From positions 1-10,214 of the forward strand of contig DMSR01000247.1 in the NCBI GenBank assembly GCA_003457145.1: a stretch of DNA of 10,214 bases, read 5' to 3'. The DNA is from Bacillus sp. (in: firmicutes). GTDB taxonomy: Bacteria; Bacillota; Bacilli; Bacillales; Cytobacillaceae. The position numbers and the translations under genes were made by a program. Each line of letters starts with the position of its first letter. The stretch's first letter is position 1. Positions 1 to 6,879 of the stretch are shown one piece after another. The notes beneath the pieces are model-generated. The model was not told where the DNA came from and did no database searches. It saw only the letters and a list, made by a program, of their open reading frames with translations.

Positions 1-1399
1 GATTAGAGAAAGTCTCATGTAATGTATTAAGCTTAGTTAAACGCTTATTCATTTGATTTATACGATTAGTTGGATCTTCCGATGGTTTTCCTTGTTCGTT
101 ATGTTCAACACCTGTAACATGGTGGATACCATTCTTCATTCCAGGTACTACACGTGGCGAAAGTCCATCCTCAGTTACTTCATAACGTTTGAAGTACTCA
201 CCATTTAAATCAGGAAGCTCAGCATTTAAATCAAGCTTACCTCGACGAATTTGCAGACGATTATGGTCAAGCGGCTCAACCGTTTGTTTTCCTAGAGATA
301 AAGCTAAGTCTGTAAGAATAATAACAGGACATTGATATTCTTCTGCAATATTAAACGCTTCAGCGCTATCATAGAACGCTTCTTCTACAGTACTAGGTGC
401 AATAACTACTTTTGGAATTTCACCATGTGTCCCGTAGATCATCGCCATTAAGTCAGATTGCTCTTGCTTAGTTGGTAAGCCAGTACTTGGACCACCACGT
501 TGTGTATTAACAATAACTAAAGGAATTTCAGTAATTCCTGCTAACCCAATTGCTTCCATCATTAATGAAAGACCAGGACCTGCTGATGCAGTTAACGTTC
601 GGACACCAGCGTAGTTTCCACCGATTGCCATTGTACAAGCAGAAATTTCATCTTCTGTTTGGATAACAGCTCCACCAAACTCAGGTAATTTCTTTGTTAA
701 GTATTCCATAATCTCTGAAGCCGGTGTAATTGGATATGCTGGCATAAATCTAGCTCCACCTGCAAGAGCACCAAGTGCAATCGCATGATTACCAATCATA
801 AACATTCTCTTCTTACCATCAGCTTTTTCAAGCTCAAATGATTGAATTTGTCCACCTGCTTGCTCATTTAAGTATTCTGAGCCACGTTTAATGGCTTCCA
901 TATTCTTTTCTACAACTGAACTGCCTTTACGTGAAAAGATTTCTTCTACTACTTCACGGTATGCCTCAGGAGCTAAACCAAGGACTGCACTTGAAGCACC
1001 TACTGCTACCATATTTTTCATTAAAGTAGTTCCTAACTCACTTGCTATATCTGTAAATGGAACCGCATACATAGTTCCTTTTGCACCTTCTGGAAGTTTC
1101 GGGTTGAATTTAGAGTCTGCAATGACAACTCCACCTTCTCTTAATTCGTGAATATTTACATCAATTGTTTCTTGATCAAACGCCACTAGTATATCTAAAT
1201 CATCGGAAATTGAGTTAATAGCTTTTGCACTTACACGAATTTTGTTGTTCGTATGACCGCCTTTAATACGAGAAGAAAAATGACGGTAACCGTAAAGATA
1301 ATAGCCTTGTCGATTTAGTGCTATAGCAAATATTTCTCCGGTACTTTCAATACCTTCCCCTTGTTGTCCTCCAACTTTCCAAGAAAGTTGATTGATCAT
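1..1399 (-). CDS. korA: 2-oxoacid:acceptor (ferredoxin) oxidoreductase subunit alpha, 3' end beyond window
   Basis: The reading frame is open from an ATG at 1399 to the left edge, 466 codons. The family usually has about 570-590 residues, so the C-terminal fifth is missing. Residues 10-60 form the start of the fused gamma domain (GGQQGEGIES, then SSRIKGGHTNNKIRVS). From about residue 195 comes the alpha (PYR-type) domain, with YPITPAS at 222-228 and QRGGPSTG at 300-307, the hallmark of thiamine-diphosphate 2-oxoacid:ferredoxin oxidoreductases. By family knowledge it pairs with a beta subunit (korB, expected to the left) to oxidise 2-oxoglutarate or pyruvate to the acyl-CoA, reducing ferredoxin. 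The exact substrate cannot be read from this part. A Shine-Dalgarno (AGGGGTGGAG) lies a few bases before the ATG. By eye the gene is more AT-rich and uses more T/A-ending codons than recA or rny. It lies where B. subtilis has tdh-kbl. Confidence 0.93.
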   Translation of the reverse strand, partial: MINQLSWKVGGQQGEGIESTGEIFAIALNRQGYYLYGYRHFSSRIKGGHTNNKIRVSAKAINSISDDLDILVAFDQETIDVNIHELREGGVVIADSKFNPKLPEGAKGTMYAVPFTDIASELGTTLMKNMVAVGASSAVLGLAPEAYREVVEEIFSRKGSSVVEKNMEAIKRGSEYLNEQAGGQIQSFELEKADGKKRMFMIGNHAIALGALAGGARFMPAYPITPASEIMEYLTKKLPEFGGAVIQTEDEISACTMAIGGNYAGVRTLTASAGPGLSLMMEAIGLAGITEIPLVIVNTQRGGPSTGLPTKQEQSDLMAMIYGTHGEIPKVVIAPSTVEEAFYDSAEAFNIAEEYQCPVIILTDLALSLGKQTVEPLDHNRLQIRRGKLDLNAELPDLNGEYFKRYEVTEDGLSPRVVPGMKNGIHHVTGVEHNEQGKPSEDPTNRINQMNKRLTKLNTLHETFSN

Positions 1400-1446
1400 G
1401 TTCTCCACCCCTTTTGGTAAATGACAATGTCTAATGTCACTATTAC

Positions 1447-1474
1447 ATTGTTAACCTAAAATAAAATGTGACAA
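1447..1474 (-). promoter_or_regulatory. Candidate sigma-A promoter of korA
   Basis: On the minus strand TTGTCA (1474-1469, five of six consensus bases) is followed after 16 bp by AACAAT (1452-1447, four of six). The start would fall near 1440, giving a leader of about 40 nt before the korA ATG. This is the best-placed candidate but the -10 is weak. TGACA/TGTCA half-sites surround it: 1422-1426, 1435-1439 and 1469-1473. The last overlaps the -35. Confidence 0.4.
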
Positions 1475-1641
1475 ATTTGTTAATAGTTCGAACGATTACA
1501 ATGATAGACCTAAAATACGGAAAAATCAAGCAATTTTTCATTCAATTTAGAATAAATATATTACCTAATATTCCTAAATGAAGTTTATAAAACCTAGCTT
1601 CAAACTAAGCTTAAGTGCAGTCCTATACCCTATTTAACATT

Positions 1642-1666
1642 ATTATAGAGCGATAGGTATTATCGC
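1642..1666 (-). promoter_or_regulatory. Perfect TATAAT beside a 17-bp palindrome
   Basis: The minus strand carries a perfect -10 hexamer (1647-1642). Directly upstream, in what would be the spacer, lies GCGATA-5-TATCGC (1650-1666), a perfect 6-bp inverted repeat. No good -35 is found at 17 bp; the best are TTGCGA at 15 bp and TTGTGT at 20 bp. The layout resembles a regulated promoter with its operator inside the spacer, but it may be chance in AT-rich DNA. If active it would add a roughly 240-nt leader to korA. Confidence 0.25.
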
Positions 1667-1780
1667 AACACAAGATATGTATTTAAATTAAATTCAACAG
1701 ATTGAGAGTTATATGTTTATGATGCAATAAAATGTAAATCAGTTCCCCTTTACACCTACACTAGTAAGGAGATAACGTAA

Positions 1781-1858
1781 ATGTTTTCAATAGACTTCAC
1801 CGATCTATTTAGTAAGCGTTTACAAAAAAGACTACCATCCTTCGTATTGAATGAATAA
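1781..1858 (+). CDS. Possible 25-residue small protein, function unknown
   Basis: An ATG at 1781 opens a 25-codon frame ending in TAA at 1858, on the strand opposite to all other genes. It is preceded by AAGGAG with 9 bases between it and the ATG, a near-ideal Bacillus Shine-Dalgarno. The peptide begins MFSIDFTDLF, then has a basic stretch (SKRLQKRL), ending PSFVLNE. It could form a short amphipathic helix with a cationic middle. A hairpin followed by five T residues lies 34 bases after the stop. No clear plus-strand promoter is visible; TATGAT at 1718-1723 lacks a -35. I do not recognise the product. It could be a real small protein, a leader peptide, or a chance match. Confidence 0.3.
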   Translation: MFSIDFTDLFSKRLQKRLPSFVLNE

Positions 1859-1891
1859 GTCTTTGTTAAGCCATAGCATCACTCGCTTTTC

Positions 1892-1915
1892 CTAATAGGG
1901 ATCCCCTTAGTTTTT
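1892..1915 (+). terminator. Terminator-like hairpin after the 25-codon frame
   Basis: CTAA and GGG pair with CCC and TTAG across a short interior loop (1892-1910), followed by TTTTT (1911-1915). The stem is short and the loop is only three bases, so it is weak as an intrinsic terminator. Its place just after the small plus-strand frame makes it worth recording. Confidence 0.3.
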
Positions 1916-2070
1916 AAACAATAAAATAGTTTGTTACATATAATGATTTCACCATTAATCGATAAAATCCTGCAAATATCTAGTTTGTTTTTTAGCATCA
2001 GTTTTCAAAACTTGATAATTGCATTTTAAATCGTAATCTACCTAAACAAAGTTTAAGTCTCTTAAAGTAT

Positions 2071-2114
2071 AACAAAAATCCTGTCTATTCAAAAGAATAA
2101 ACAGGATTTTTGTT
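2071..2114 (-). terminator. Factor-independent terminator of spoVS
   Basis: A perfect 14-bp inverted repeat (2071-2084 with 2101-2114, core AATCCTGT/ACAGGATT) continues after one mismatch with 5 more pairs (2086-2090 with 2095-2099) and an AAAA loop. On the minus strand the 3' arm ends in ATTTTTGTT. It begins 26 bases after the spoVS stop codon. The A/T-rich arms on both sides mean it could also stop plus-strand transcription. Confidence 0.85.
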
Positions 2115-2140
2115 TAATAAAAAACGTGCCTTAAAAGTAG

Positions 2141-2401
2141 TTATCTTGGCTCGATAATTAACTTTATGGCAGTTCGTTCTTCCCCATCAATTTTTATGTC
2201 TGTAAATGCTGGTATACAAATTAAATCAATTCCACTTGGGGCTACAAATCCTCTTGCAATAGCGACTGCTTTAACGGATTGGTTTAACGCACCTGCTCCA
2301 ATAGCTTGAATTTCAGCAGCTCCTCGTTCTCGAATAACACCTGCCAGGGCACCAGCTACTGAATTAGGGTTAGATTTTGCTGAAACTTTTAATATGTCCA
2401 T
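2141..2401 (-). CDS. spoVS: Stage V sporulation protein SpoVS
   Basis: The 86-residue protein begins MDILKVSAKSNPNSVAGALAG and is almost the same as B. subtilis SpoVS over its whole length as I recall it (GAAEIQAIGAGALNQ, VKAVAIARGFVAPSG, DLICIPAFTDI). SpoVS is a small DNA/RNA-binding-like protein with an Alba-type fold that affects asymmetric septation and later spore coat assembly; mutants block at stage V. The frame stays open upstream to 2449, but the ATG at 2401 has AAGGAGG eight bases before it and gives the family's exact length, so it is chosen. No convincing sigma-H promoter was found between ymdB and spoVS. A TATAGT (2478-2473) has no -35. With no terminator after ymdB, read-through from ymdB is likely. 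Confidence 0.97.
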   Translation of the reverse strand: MDILKVSAKSNPNSVAGALAGVIRERGAAEIQAIGAGALNQSVKAVAIARGFVAPSGIDLICIPAFTDIKIDGEERTAIKLIIEPR

Positions 2402-2604
2402 TCCTGGCTCCTCCTTAAATGTCCCGTTCCTGAATGCCTTATTGGACATCCAGTTTAGTTGTTTCCACTGCTACTATATTCAGGAGGAAGCCTACATATG
2501 ACCCGCCACTTCAAAAAAGAGACTTAATTATTTGAAAAATATCTAATCTAAAAGCATTAAGAGTTTATTACTATTCAAAGAAAGCACTCTACCGTCGAAT
2601 CAGC

Positions 2605-3402
2605 CTATGTATACAGCGGGTGGTCATCATTAACTAACGTAGTCTGTATCTTTAAAGCCTTTCCTGTCTTCTTATCGAGGTCGATGACTACAGCGGATAG
2701 CTGATTGCGACCCTCCTTGGCGACTTCAAACCTTACTGGAAGACTCGTTAAGAATCTCTTAAGCACCGCTTCCCTCTCAACACCCAGGATGCCATCATAA
2801 GGCCCAGTCATTCCTACATCAGAGAGATATGCAGTTCCCTGCGGCAAGATGCGCTGGTCTGCCGTCTGAACATGTGTGTGAGTGCCAATTACAGCCGAAA
2901 CTTTCCCATCAAGGTACCAGCCCATCGCTTGCTTTTCACTCGTCGCCTCTGCATGGAAATCCACAAAGATTAACGGTGTCCTTTTACTTGCCTCAGCAAT
3001 CAGCTCATCAGCCTTCTTAAAAGGACAATCAATCGGTGCTAAAAACGTGCGGCCCTGCAAATTGATAATAGCAAGCTCATCCTGGTTAACTTTTAAATAG
3101 ACGATCCCTTTCCCTGGAACTTCCTCTGGAAAATTGGCTGGCCTTACTAGATATTTAGCTTGATCGATAAATTCAAATATCTCCCGGTTGTCCCATGCAT
3201 GGTTGCCAAGCGTTACAGCCTGGGCTCCCTGCTCAAGAAATTGCCGATAAATCTTTTCAGTAATTCCTTTCCCGCTGGCGGAATTTTCACCATTAATTAT
3301 TGTCACAGTTGGACGATACTTTTCCTTTAGTTTTGGCAAGTATTCTGTTACCATATCGCGACCGGGAGAACCTACTACGTCTCCTACAAATAAAATTCTC
3401 AA
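2605..3402 (-). CDS. ymdB: YmdB metallophosphoesterase (2',3'-cyclic nucleotide phosphodiesterase family)
   Basis: This is a 265-residue calcineurin-like phosphoesterase of the TIGR00282 type. From the TTG start the metal-ligand pattern reads D8 (GDVVGSPG), E39-N40 (INGEN), N67-H68 (GNHAWD), H150 (DFHAE), H175 and H177 (GTHTHVQT), the B. subtilis YmdB numbering. In B. subtilis the enzyme hydrolyses cyclic nucleotides and influences biofilm and motility gene expression in late growth. Start choice: TTG at 3402 gives MRILFVGD as in homologues and lies about 5 bases after GGGAAAGTGA, a modest Shine-Dalgarno. A GTG at 3411 would add three residues but sits inside that site. It has its own promoter at 3444-3452 and probably continues into spoVS, about 200 bp on. 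Confidence 0.95.
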   Translation of the reverse strand: MRILFVGDVVGSPGRDMVTEYLPKLKEKYRPTVTIINGENSASGKGITEKIYRQFLEQGAQAVTLGNHAWDNREIFEFIDQAKYLVRPANFPEEVPGKGIVYLKVNQDELAIINLQGRTFLAPIDCPFKKADELIAEASKRTPLIFVDFHAEATSEKQAMGWYLDGKVSAVIGTHTHVQTADQRILPQGTAYLSDVGMTGPYDGILGVEREAVLKRFLTSLPVRFEVAKEGRNQLSAVVIDLDKKTGKALKIQTTLVNDDHPLYT

Positions 3403-3443
3403 TGCATTCACTTTCCCGTCTTGAATAAATTTATTTAGCTAAG

Positions 3444-3452
3444 ATTGTAACA
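3444..3452 (-). promoter_or_regulatory. Extended -10 promoter of ymdB
   Basis: On the minus strand TGTTACAAT (3452-3444) is an extended -10 element: TG, one base, then TACAAT with five of six consensus bases. The -35 region (TTCATC at 17 bp) is poor, which extended -10 promoters tolerate. Transcription would start near 3437, about 35 bases before the ymdB start. Confidence 0.55.
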
Positions 3453-3611
3453 TACTATTGGCTTAAGATGAAAACCCATGAGTATGATAAGATTTACACA
3501 AAAAGATACAGACTGGGTCAATCACTAGTGTACTTCCCTCAAAATTCCTAAATAACTTGGCCAGCTAACCTCCCCTGGATGACTTCAACTTGCATAGAGA
3601 TGACAAAAGAA

Positions 3612-3635
3612 AAAGCGGTGCATAAGCACCGCTTT
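3612..3635 (-). terminator. Terminator of rny
   Basis: A perfect 10-bp stem (AAAGCGGTGC, 3612-3621, with 3626-3635) has an ATAA loop and is followed on the minus strand by a T-rich tract (TTTTTCTTTTG). The stem starts within the rny stop codon, so gene end and terminator overlap. It separates rny from ymdB transcription. Confidence 0.9.
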
Positions 3636-5196
3636 ATTTTGCGTATTCGACTGCCCGTGTCTCACGGATGACTGTGACCTTGATATGCCCCGGATAATCG
3701 AGCTCTTCTTCGATTTTCTTGCGGATATCACGAGCGAGGCGGTGCGCCTGCAAGTCATCAATTTGATCAGGCCTTACCATAATCCTGATTTCTCTGCCCG
3801 CTTGGATTGCAAACGATTTTTCAACACCTTCATAAGATTCAGAGATTTCTTCCAATCTTTCAAGGCGTCTAATATAGTTTTCAAGCGCTTCACTTCTAGC
3901 ACCAGGTCGAGCCGCTGACAAGGCATCTGCAGCAGCAACGAGTACCGCAATGACTGAGGTAGGCTCTGTATCGCCATGGTGAGAAGCTATACTATTGATT
4001 ACAACAGGATGCTCCTTATACTTAGTAGCAAGTTCAACCCCGATTTCAACGTGGCTTCCCTCAACTTCATGGTCAATCGCCTTTCCGATGTCATGCAGTA
4101 GTCCTGCACGGCGAGCTAATGTTTCATCTTCACCTAACTCTGCAGCAAGCAATCCGGACAACTGAGCTACCTCTATTGAATGCTTTAGAACATTCTGTCC
4201 GTAGCTAGTTCTGTACTTCAAGCGGCCAAGAATTTTGATTAGGTCTGGATGCAGCCCGTGAACACCCACTTCAAAGGTTGTCTGTTCCCCAACCTCACGA
4301 ATGTGCTCATCCACTTCACGGCGTGCCTTTTCGACCATTTCCTCAATTCGCGCCGGATGAATACGGCCATCTTGTACAAGCTTTTCCAGAGCTAAACGGG
4401 CTGTTTCACGTCTGATTGGATCAAAACCGGAAAGAATTACAGCTTCCGGAGTGTCATCAATAATGAGGTCAATTCCCGTTAACGTTTCCAGGGTACGGAT
4501 ATTCCGTCCCTCACGACCGATAATGCGTCCCTTCATTTCATCATTCGGAAGGTTTACGACTGACACAGTTGTTTCAGCAACATGGTCAGCTGCGCATCGC
4601 TGGATGGCAAGTGAAAGAACTTCCTTCGCTTTTTTATCGGATTCCTCTTTCGCCCTGTTTTCGTTTTCCTTAATCATTAAAGCAATGTCATGAGCCAGTT
4701 CTTGCTCAGTACGTTCCAAAATGATGGATTTAGCCTCATCACGCGTTAAGCCCGAGATGCGTTCAATTTCAGCCTGCTGATTTCGTACCATCTCGTCCAC
4801 TTTGCTTTCCATCTCTTCAATATGCTGTTGTCTTTTGGAAAGAGCGTCATCTTTTCTCTCTAGAAGATTCTCGCGTTTATTCAACGAATCATCTTTACGA
4901 TCAAGATTTTCCTCTTTTTGCAATAAACGATTTTCTTGTTTTTGCAGTTCATTTCTTCGTTCACGAACTTCACGTTCTGCTTCAGTGCGCAGTTTGTGAA
5001 TTTCATCCTTAGCCTCTAGCAGGGCTTCCTTTTTCCTAGCCTCTGCATCACGCTTCGCATCTTCAATAATCTGCTCAGCAGCATTTCTGGCACCTGCAAT
5101 TTTTGCTTCCGCAACGGATTTACGATAAAAATAGCCAACAACTGCACCGATCAATAGGCCAAGCAAAATGGAGATGATCAAAATAATTGGATCCAT
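3634..5196 (-). CDS. rny: Ribonuclease Y
   Basis: The 520-residue protein equals B. subtilis RNase Y in length. It has an N-terminal membrane anchor (about 4-24), a long charged coiled coil (about 30-200), a KH RNA-binding domain with [10 protein letters not shown] at 223-232, and an HD domain with H368-D369 (LLHDIGK), the catalytic pair at the numbering known from B. subtilis. RNase Y is the membrane-bound endonuclease that starts decay and maturation of many mRNAs. Start choice: two ATGs adjoin, at 5199 and 5196, after AGGAGG. The second gives 8-base spacing and the family length (MDPIILIIS). An in-frame GTG at 5205 is part of the Shine-Dalgarno. The gene has its own strong promoter (5335-5363) and terminator. 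pbpX, which separates recA and rny in B. subtilis, is absent. Confidence 0.98.
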   Translation of the reverse strand: MDPIILIISILLGLLIGAVVGYFYRKSVAEAKIAGARNAAEQIIEDAKRDAEARKKEALLEAKDEIHKLRTEAEREVRERRNELQKQENRLLQKEENLDRKDDSLNKRENLLERKDDALSKRQQHIEEMESKVDEMVRNQQAEIERISGLTRDEAKSIILERTEQELAHDIALMIKENENRAKEESDKKAKEVLSLAIQRCAADHVAETTVSVVNLPNDEMKGRIIGREGRNIRTLETLTGIDLIIDDTPEAVILSGFDPIRRETARLALEKLVQDGRIHPARIEEMVEKARREVDEHIREVGEQTTFEVGVHGLHPDLIKILGRLKYRTSYGQNVLKHSIEVAQLSGLLAAELGEDETLARRAGLLHDIGKAIDHEVEGSHVEIGVELATKYKEHPVVINSIASHHGDTEPTSVIAVLVAAADALSAARPGARSEALENYIRRLERLEEISESYEGVEKSFAIQAGREIRIMVRPDQIDDLQAHRLARDIRKKIEEELDYPGHIKVTVIRETRAVEYAK

Positions 5197-5311
5197 CATT
5201 TTCACCTCCTCTTGCTATGAACTTGTGTTACGTTTTTTAAAGTGTCGGCATGTACATTGTTACAAGCATCAATATACAGCTCTAATGCTTTTAAACGTTT
5301 TTAATACCATG

Positions 5312-5332
5312 AAAATGTAAAATATACATTTT
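5312..5332. repeat. Palindrome at the rny transcription start
   Basis: AAAATGTA (5312-5319) and TACATTTT (5325-5332) form a perfect 8-bp inverted repeat with a five-base spacer (AAATA). It begins three bases below the -10 and covers the predicted start. It could be an operator for an unknown repressor or a 5'-end stem in the rny leader. The arms are AT-only except one pair, so the RNA stem would be weak and an operator reading is somewhat more attractive. Confidence 0.5.
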
Positions 5333-5334
5333 TA

Positions 5335-5363
5335 ATTGTAAAGCTGCCAAATTTTATTGTCAA
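5335..5363 (-). promoter_or_regulatory. Sigma-A promoter of rny
   Basis: TTGACA (5363-5358, perfect) is followed after exactly 17 bp by TACAAT (5340-5335, five of six). The predicted start is near 5328, giving a leader of about 130 nt. This is the strongest promoter match in the window. Confidence 0.88.
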
Positions 5364-5489
5364 GGGTTTGTCCCATAAGGTTTTGAATCCTTTTTATCAA
5401 AAATTCTTTGAATTCCAATAAAAGCAGAAGATTAATCTAATTCATCTCTTATTTAAGTCTCTATTCAACCTTTGATTATTAAGCCAAAC

Positions 5490-5516
5490 AAGGTCTCCTG
5501 AGCACCAGGAGACCTT
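5490..5516 (-). terminator. Terminator of recA
   Basis: A perfect 11-bp stem (AAGGTCTCCTG, 5490-5500, with 5506-5516) has a 5-base loop. It lies about 95 bases after the recA stop. The minus-strand 3' side reads TTGTTTGGCTT, a modest T-tract. The plus-strand side (ATTTGTATATT) is similar. Confidence 0.75.
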
Positions 5517-5551
5517 ATTTGTATATTAAAATTAGGCTGTGTGAATCCTTA

Positions 5552-5573
5552 CTGAGGACTTTCGCTCCATCAG
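5552..5573 (-). other. Second hairpin in the recA 3' untranslated region
   Basis: On the minus strand CTGA-T-GGA pairs with TCC-TCAG around the loop GCGAAAG, giving seven pairs with one bulged base. An outer ATCC/GGAT pairing (5545-5548 with 5573-5576) is partly exclusive with it. It lies about 40 bases after the recA stop and before the terminator, with no T-run of its own. It may shield the mRNA 3' end or be incidental. Confidence 0.35.
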
Positions 5574-5611
5574 GATGAGAAATCGACAATAATGGCAAAA
5601 CTTAAAAACTA

Positions 5612-6649
5612 TTAATCCAGTGCTAATTCTTCCTGATCTTCACTTTCAGTAACTGTAAACTCCCCATCCAGACCGTAATGATTACGGATTTTCTTCTGGA
5701 CTTCAAGACGAATCGATGGATTTTCCTTAAGGAAGATCTTCGCGTTTTCTCGTCCCTGGCCAAGGCGCTCTTCATTATATGAATACCAAGAACCGCTCTT
5801 TTGAACAATATCCAGGTCAGACCCCATATCGATGATTTCACCCTCTTTAGAAATCCCTTCACCGTACATGATATCAACCTCGGCTACACGGAACGGAGGA
5901 GCAACCTTATTCTTAACGACCTTGATCTTTGTTTTGTTTCCTACCATGTCATTGCCCTGCTTCAAGGTTTCCGCACGGCGGACTTCAAGACGAACACTTG
6001 AATAGAACTTCAAAGCACGTCCACCCGGTGTTGTTTCAGGATTACCGAACATAACACCGACTTTTTCACGAATCTGGTTAATGAAGATGGCGATAGTCTT
6101 GGACTTATTGATCGCGCCGGAAAGCTTACGCAATGCCTGTGACATCAAACGGGCCTGCAGGCCGACGTGGGAGTCACCCATCTCACCTTCGATTTCAGCC
6201 TTTGGTACGAGTGCAGCAACAGAGTCAATAACGATAATATCAATCGCTCCACTTCGTACCAGCGCTTCAGCAATCTCCAAAGCCTGTTCGCCCGTATCTG
6301 GCTGTGATAGAAGCAGTTCATCAATATTTACACCGAGCTTTTGTGCGTATACAGGATCAAGAGCATGTTCTGCGTCAATGAATGCAGCCTGTCCGCCATT
6401 AGCCTGTACTTCAGCAATCGCATGCAGGGCTACAGTCGTTTTACCTGAGCTTTCAGGACCATATATCTCAACAACTCGTCCGCGAGGATATCCGCCTATT
6501 CCTAAAGCAACATCCAATGCTAGTGAACCACTTGGAGAAGTAGAAATCTTTGTATCTGTCTTCTCTCCCAATTTCATAACCGAACCCTTACCAAATTGCT
6601 TTTCAATTTGTTTTAACGCCATATCTAATGCAGCTTGACGATCACTCAC
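5612..6649 (-). CDS. recA: Recombinase RecA
   Basis: The 345-residue RecA ATPase forms filaments on single-stranded DNA, drives strand exchange and triggers LexA self-cleavage. Visible motifs: Walker A GPESSGKT at 64-71, the catalytic E94 in FIDAEHALD, Walker B IIVIDS at 138-143, the L2-loop region [13 protein letters not shown] at about 193-205, and a C-terminal acidic tail ([11 protein letters not shown]). Length is close to the 348 residues of B. subtilis. The start is GTG at 6649, chosen because AAGGAGG lies eight bases before it and the sequence begins [22 protein letters not shown] as expected. The gene has its own promoter and LexA box and a terminator downstream, so it is a single-gene unit here. 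Neighbouring cinA is upstream, as in many Firmicutes. Confidence 0.99.
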   Translation of the reverse strand: MSDRQAALDMALKQIEKQFGKGSVMKLGEKTDTKISTSPSGSLALDVALGIGGYPRGRVVEIYGPESSGKTTVALHAIAEVQANGGQAAFIDAEHALDPVYAQKLGVNIDELLLSQPDTGEQALEIAEALVRSGAIDIIVIDSVAALVPKAEIEGEMGDSHVGLQARLMSQALRKLSGAINKSKTIAIFINQIREKVGVMFGNPETTPGGRALKFYSSVRLEVRRAETLKQGNDMVGNKTKIKVVKNKVAPPFRVAEVDIMYGEGISKEGEIIDMGSDLDIVQKSGSWYSYNEERLGQGRENAKIFLKENPSIRLEVQKKIRNHYGLDGEFTVTESEDQEELALD

Positions 6650-6724
6650 TCAATTTTCCTCCTTTTATATAAAAACGAACGGCATACTACCTGCCCGCAA
6701 ATCTCATATTTAAAACCTACTATT

Positions 6725-6753
6725 ACTATACCTTTTCCAAGAGGGTTTGTCCA
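6725..6753 (-). promoter_or_regulatory. Sigma-A promoter of recA
   Basis: TGGACA (6753-6748, five of six) and TATAGT (6730-6725, five of six) are separated by 17 bp. The start would lie near 6718, about 70 bases before the GTG. A LexA box lies 9 bp upstream of the -35. Confidence 0.8.
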
Positions 6754-6762
6754 CTAAAAAAA

Positions 6763-6776
6763 CGAACATTCATTCG
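6763..6776 (-). promoter_or_regulatory. LexA (DinR) box of recA
   Basis: On the minus strand CGAATGAATGTTCG fits the Bacillus SOS consensus CGAACRNRYGTTCG with one mismatch. Both outer halves (CGAAT and GTTCG) match the B. subtilis recA box as I remember it. Runs of A and T on both sides extend the dyad. A lone half-site (CGAAC, 6676-6680) lies downstream of the promoter, in the leader; its partner half is absent. Confidence 0.85.
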
Positions 6777-6879
6777 TTTTTTTTATCACTTGAATAACTG
6801 CAAAAATTAAATTTCAATGGTGGTTTATTAAATTTTTCAAAAGGATAACTCCTACAAAAACCAGTTTTCATAAGAAATC

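Larger units (their letters stand above)
1400..2070. other. Long AT-rich intergenic region between korA and the spoVS terminator
   Basis: About 670 bp hold no long reading frame on either strand and no tRNA- or rRNA-like sequence that I can see. Supported or suspected contents are a candidate korA promoter (1447-1474), a TATAAT next to a 17-bp palindrome (1642-1666), a 25-codon plus-strand frame with a strong ribosome binding site (1781-1858) and a terminator-like hairpin after it (1892-1915). The rest, including 1475-1640 and 1916-2070, shows only AT-rich sequence without clear signals. Confidence 0.7.

Noticed and set aside
1465..1485. FNR- or Rex-type operator (TGTGACAAATTTGTTA) before korA
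   Set aside because: Only one half matches the FNR (TGTGA) pattern; the other half (TGTTA) departs from TCACA, and the Rex pattern fits even less.
2402..2449. N-terminal extension of SpoVS by 16 residues
   Set aside because: The family is 86 residues and the ideal Shine-Dalgarno (AAGGAGG) lies inside the extension, so the ATG at 2401 is the start.
2498..2527. 9-codon plus-strand frame with AGGAGG ten bases before its ATG
   Set aside because: Too short to support, no promoter or terminator, and it lies in the ymdB-spoVS leader. Probably chance.
3480..3520. Sigma-G-like -10 (CATACTC) before ymdB
   Set aside because: Both -35 and -10 miss an important base, and a good vegetative extended -10 promoter lies closer to the gene.
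5197..5205. GTG start for rny
   Set aside because: The GTG is part of the Shine-Dalgarno AGGAGGTG. The ATG at 5196 gives the exact 520-residue family length.
5548..5576. Hammerhead-ribozyme-like bases (CTGATGG ... CGAAAG) after recA
   Set aside because: The core needs CUGAUGA and three stems. The second stem is absent and the last core base differs.
6081..6638. 185-codon plus-strand open frame opposite recA
   Set aside because: It mirrors the conserved recA frame, has no ribosome binding site and has low-complexity Ser/Ala/Ile composition typical of a shadow frame.
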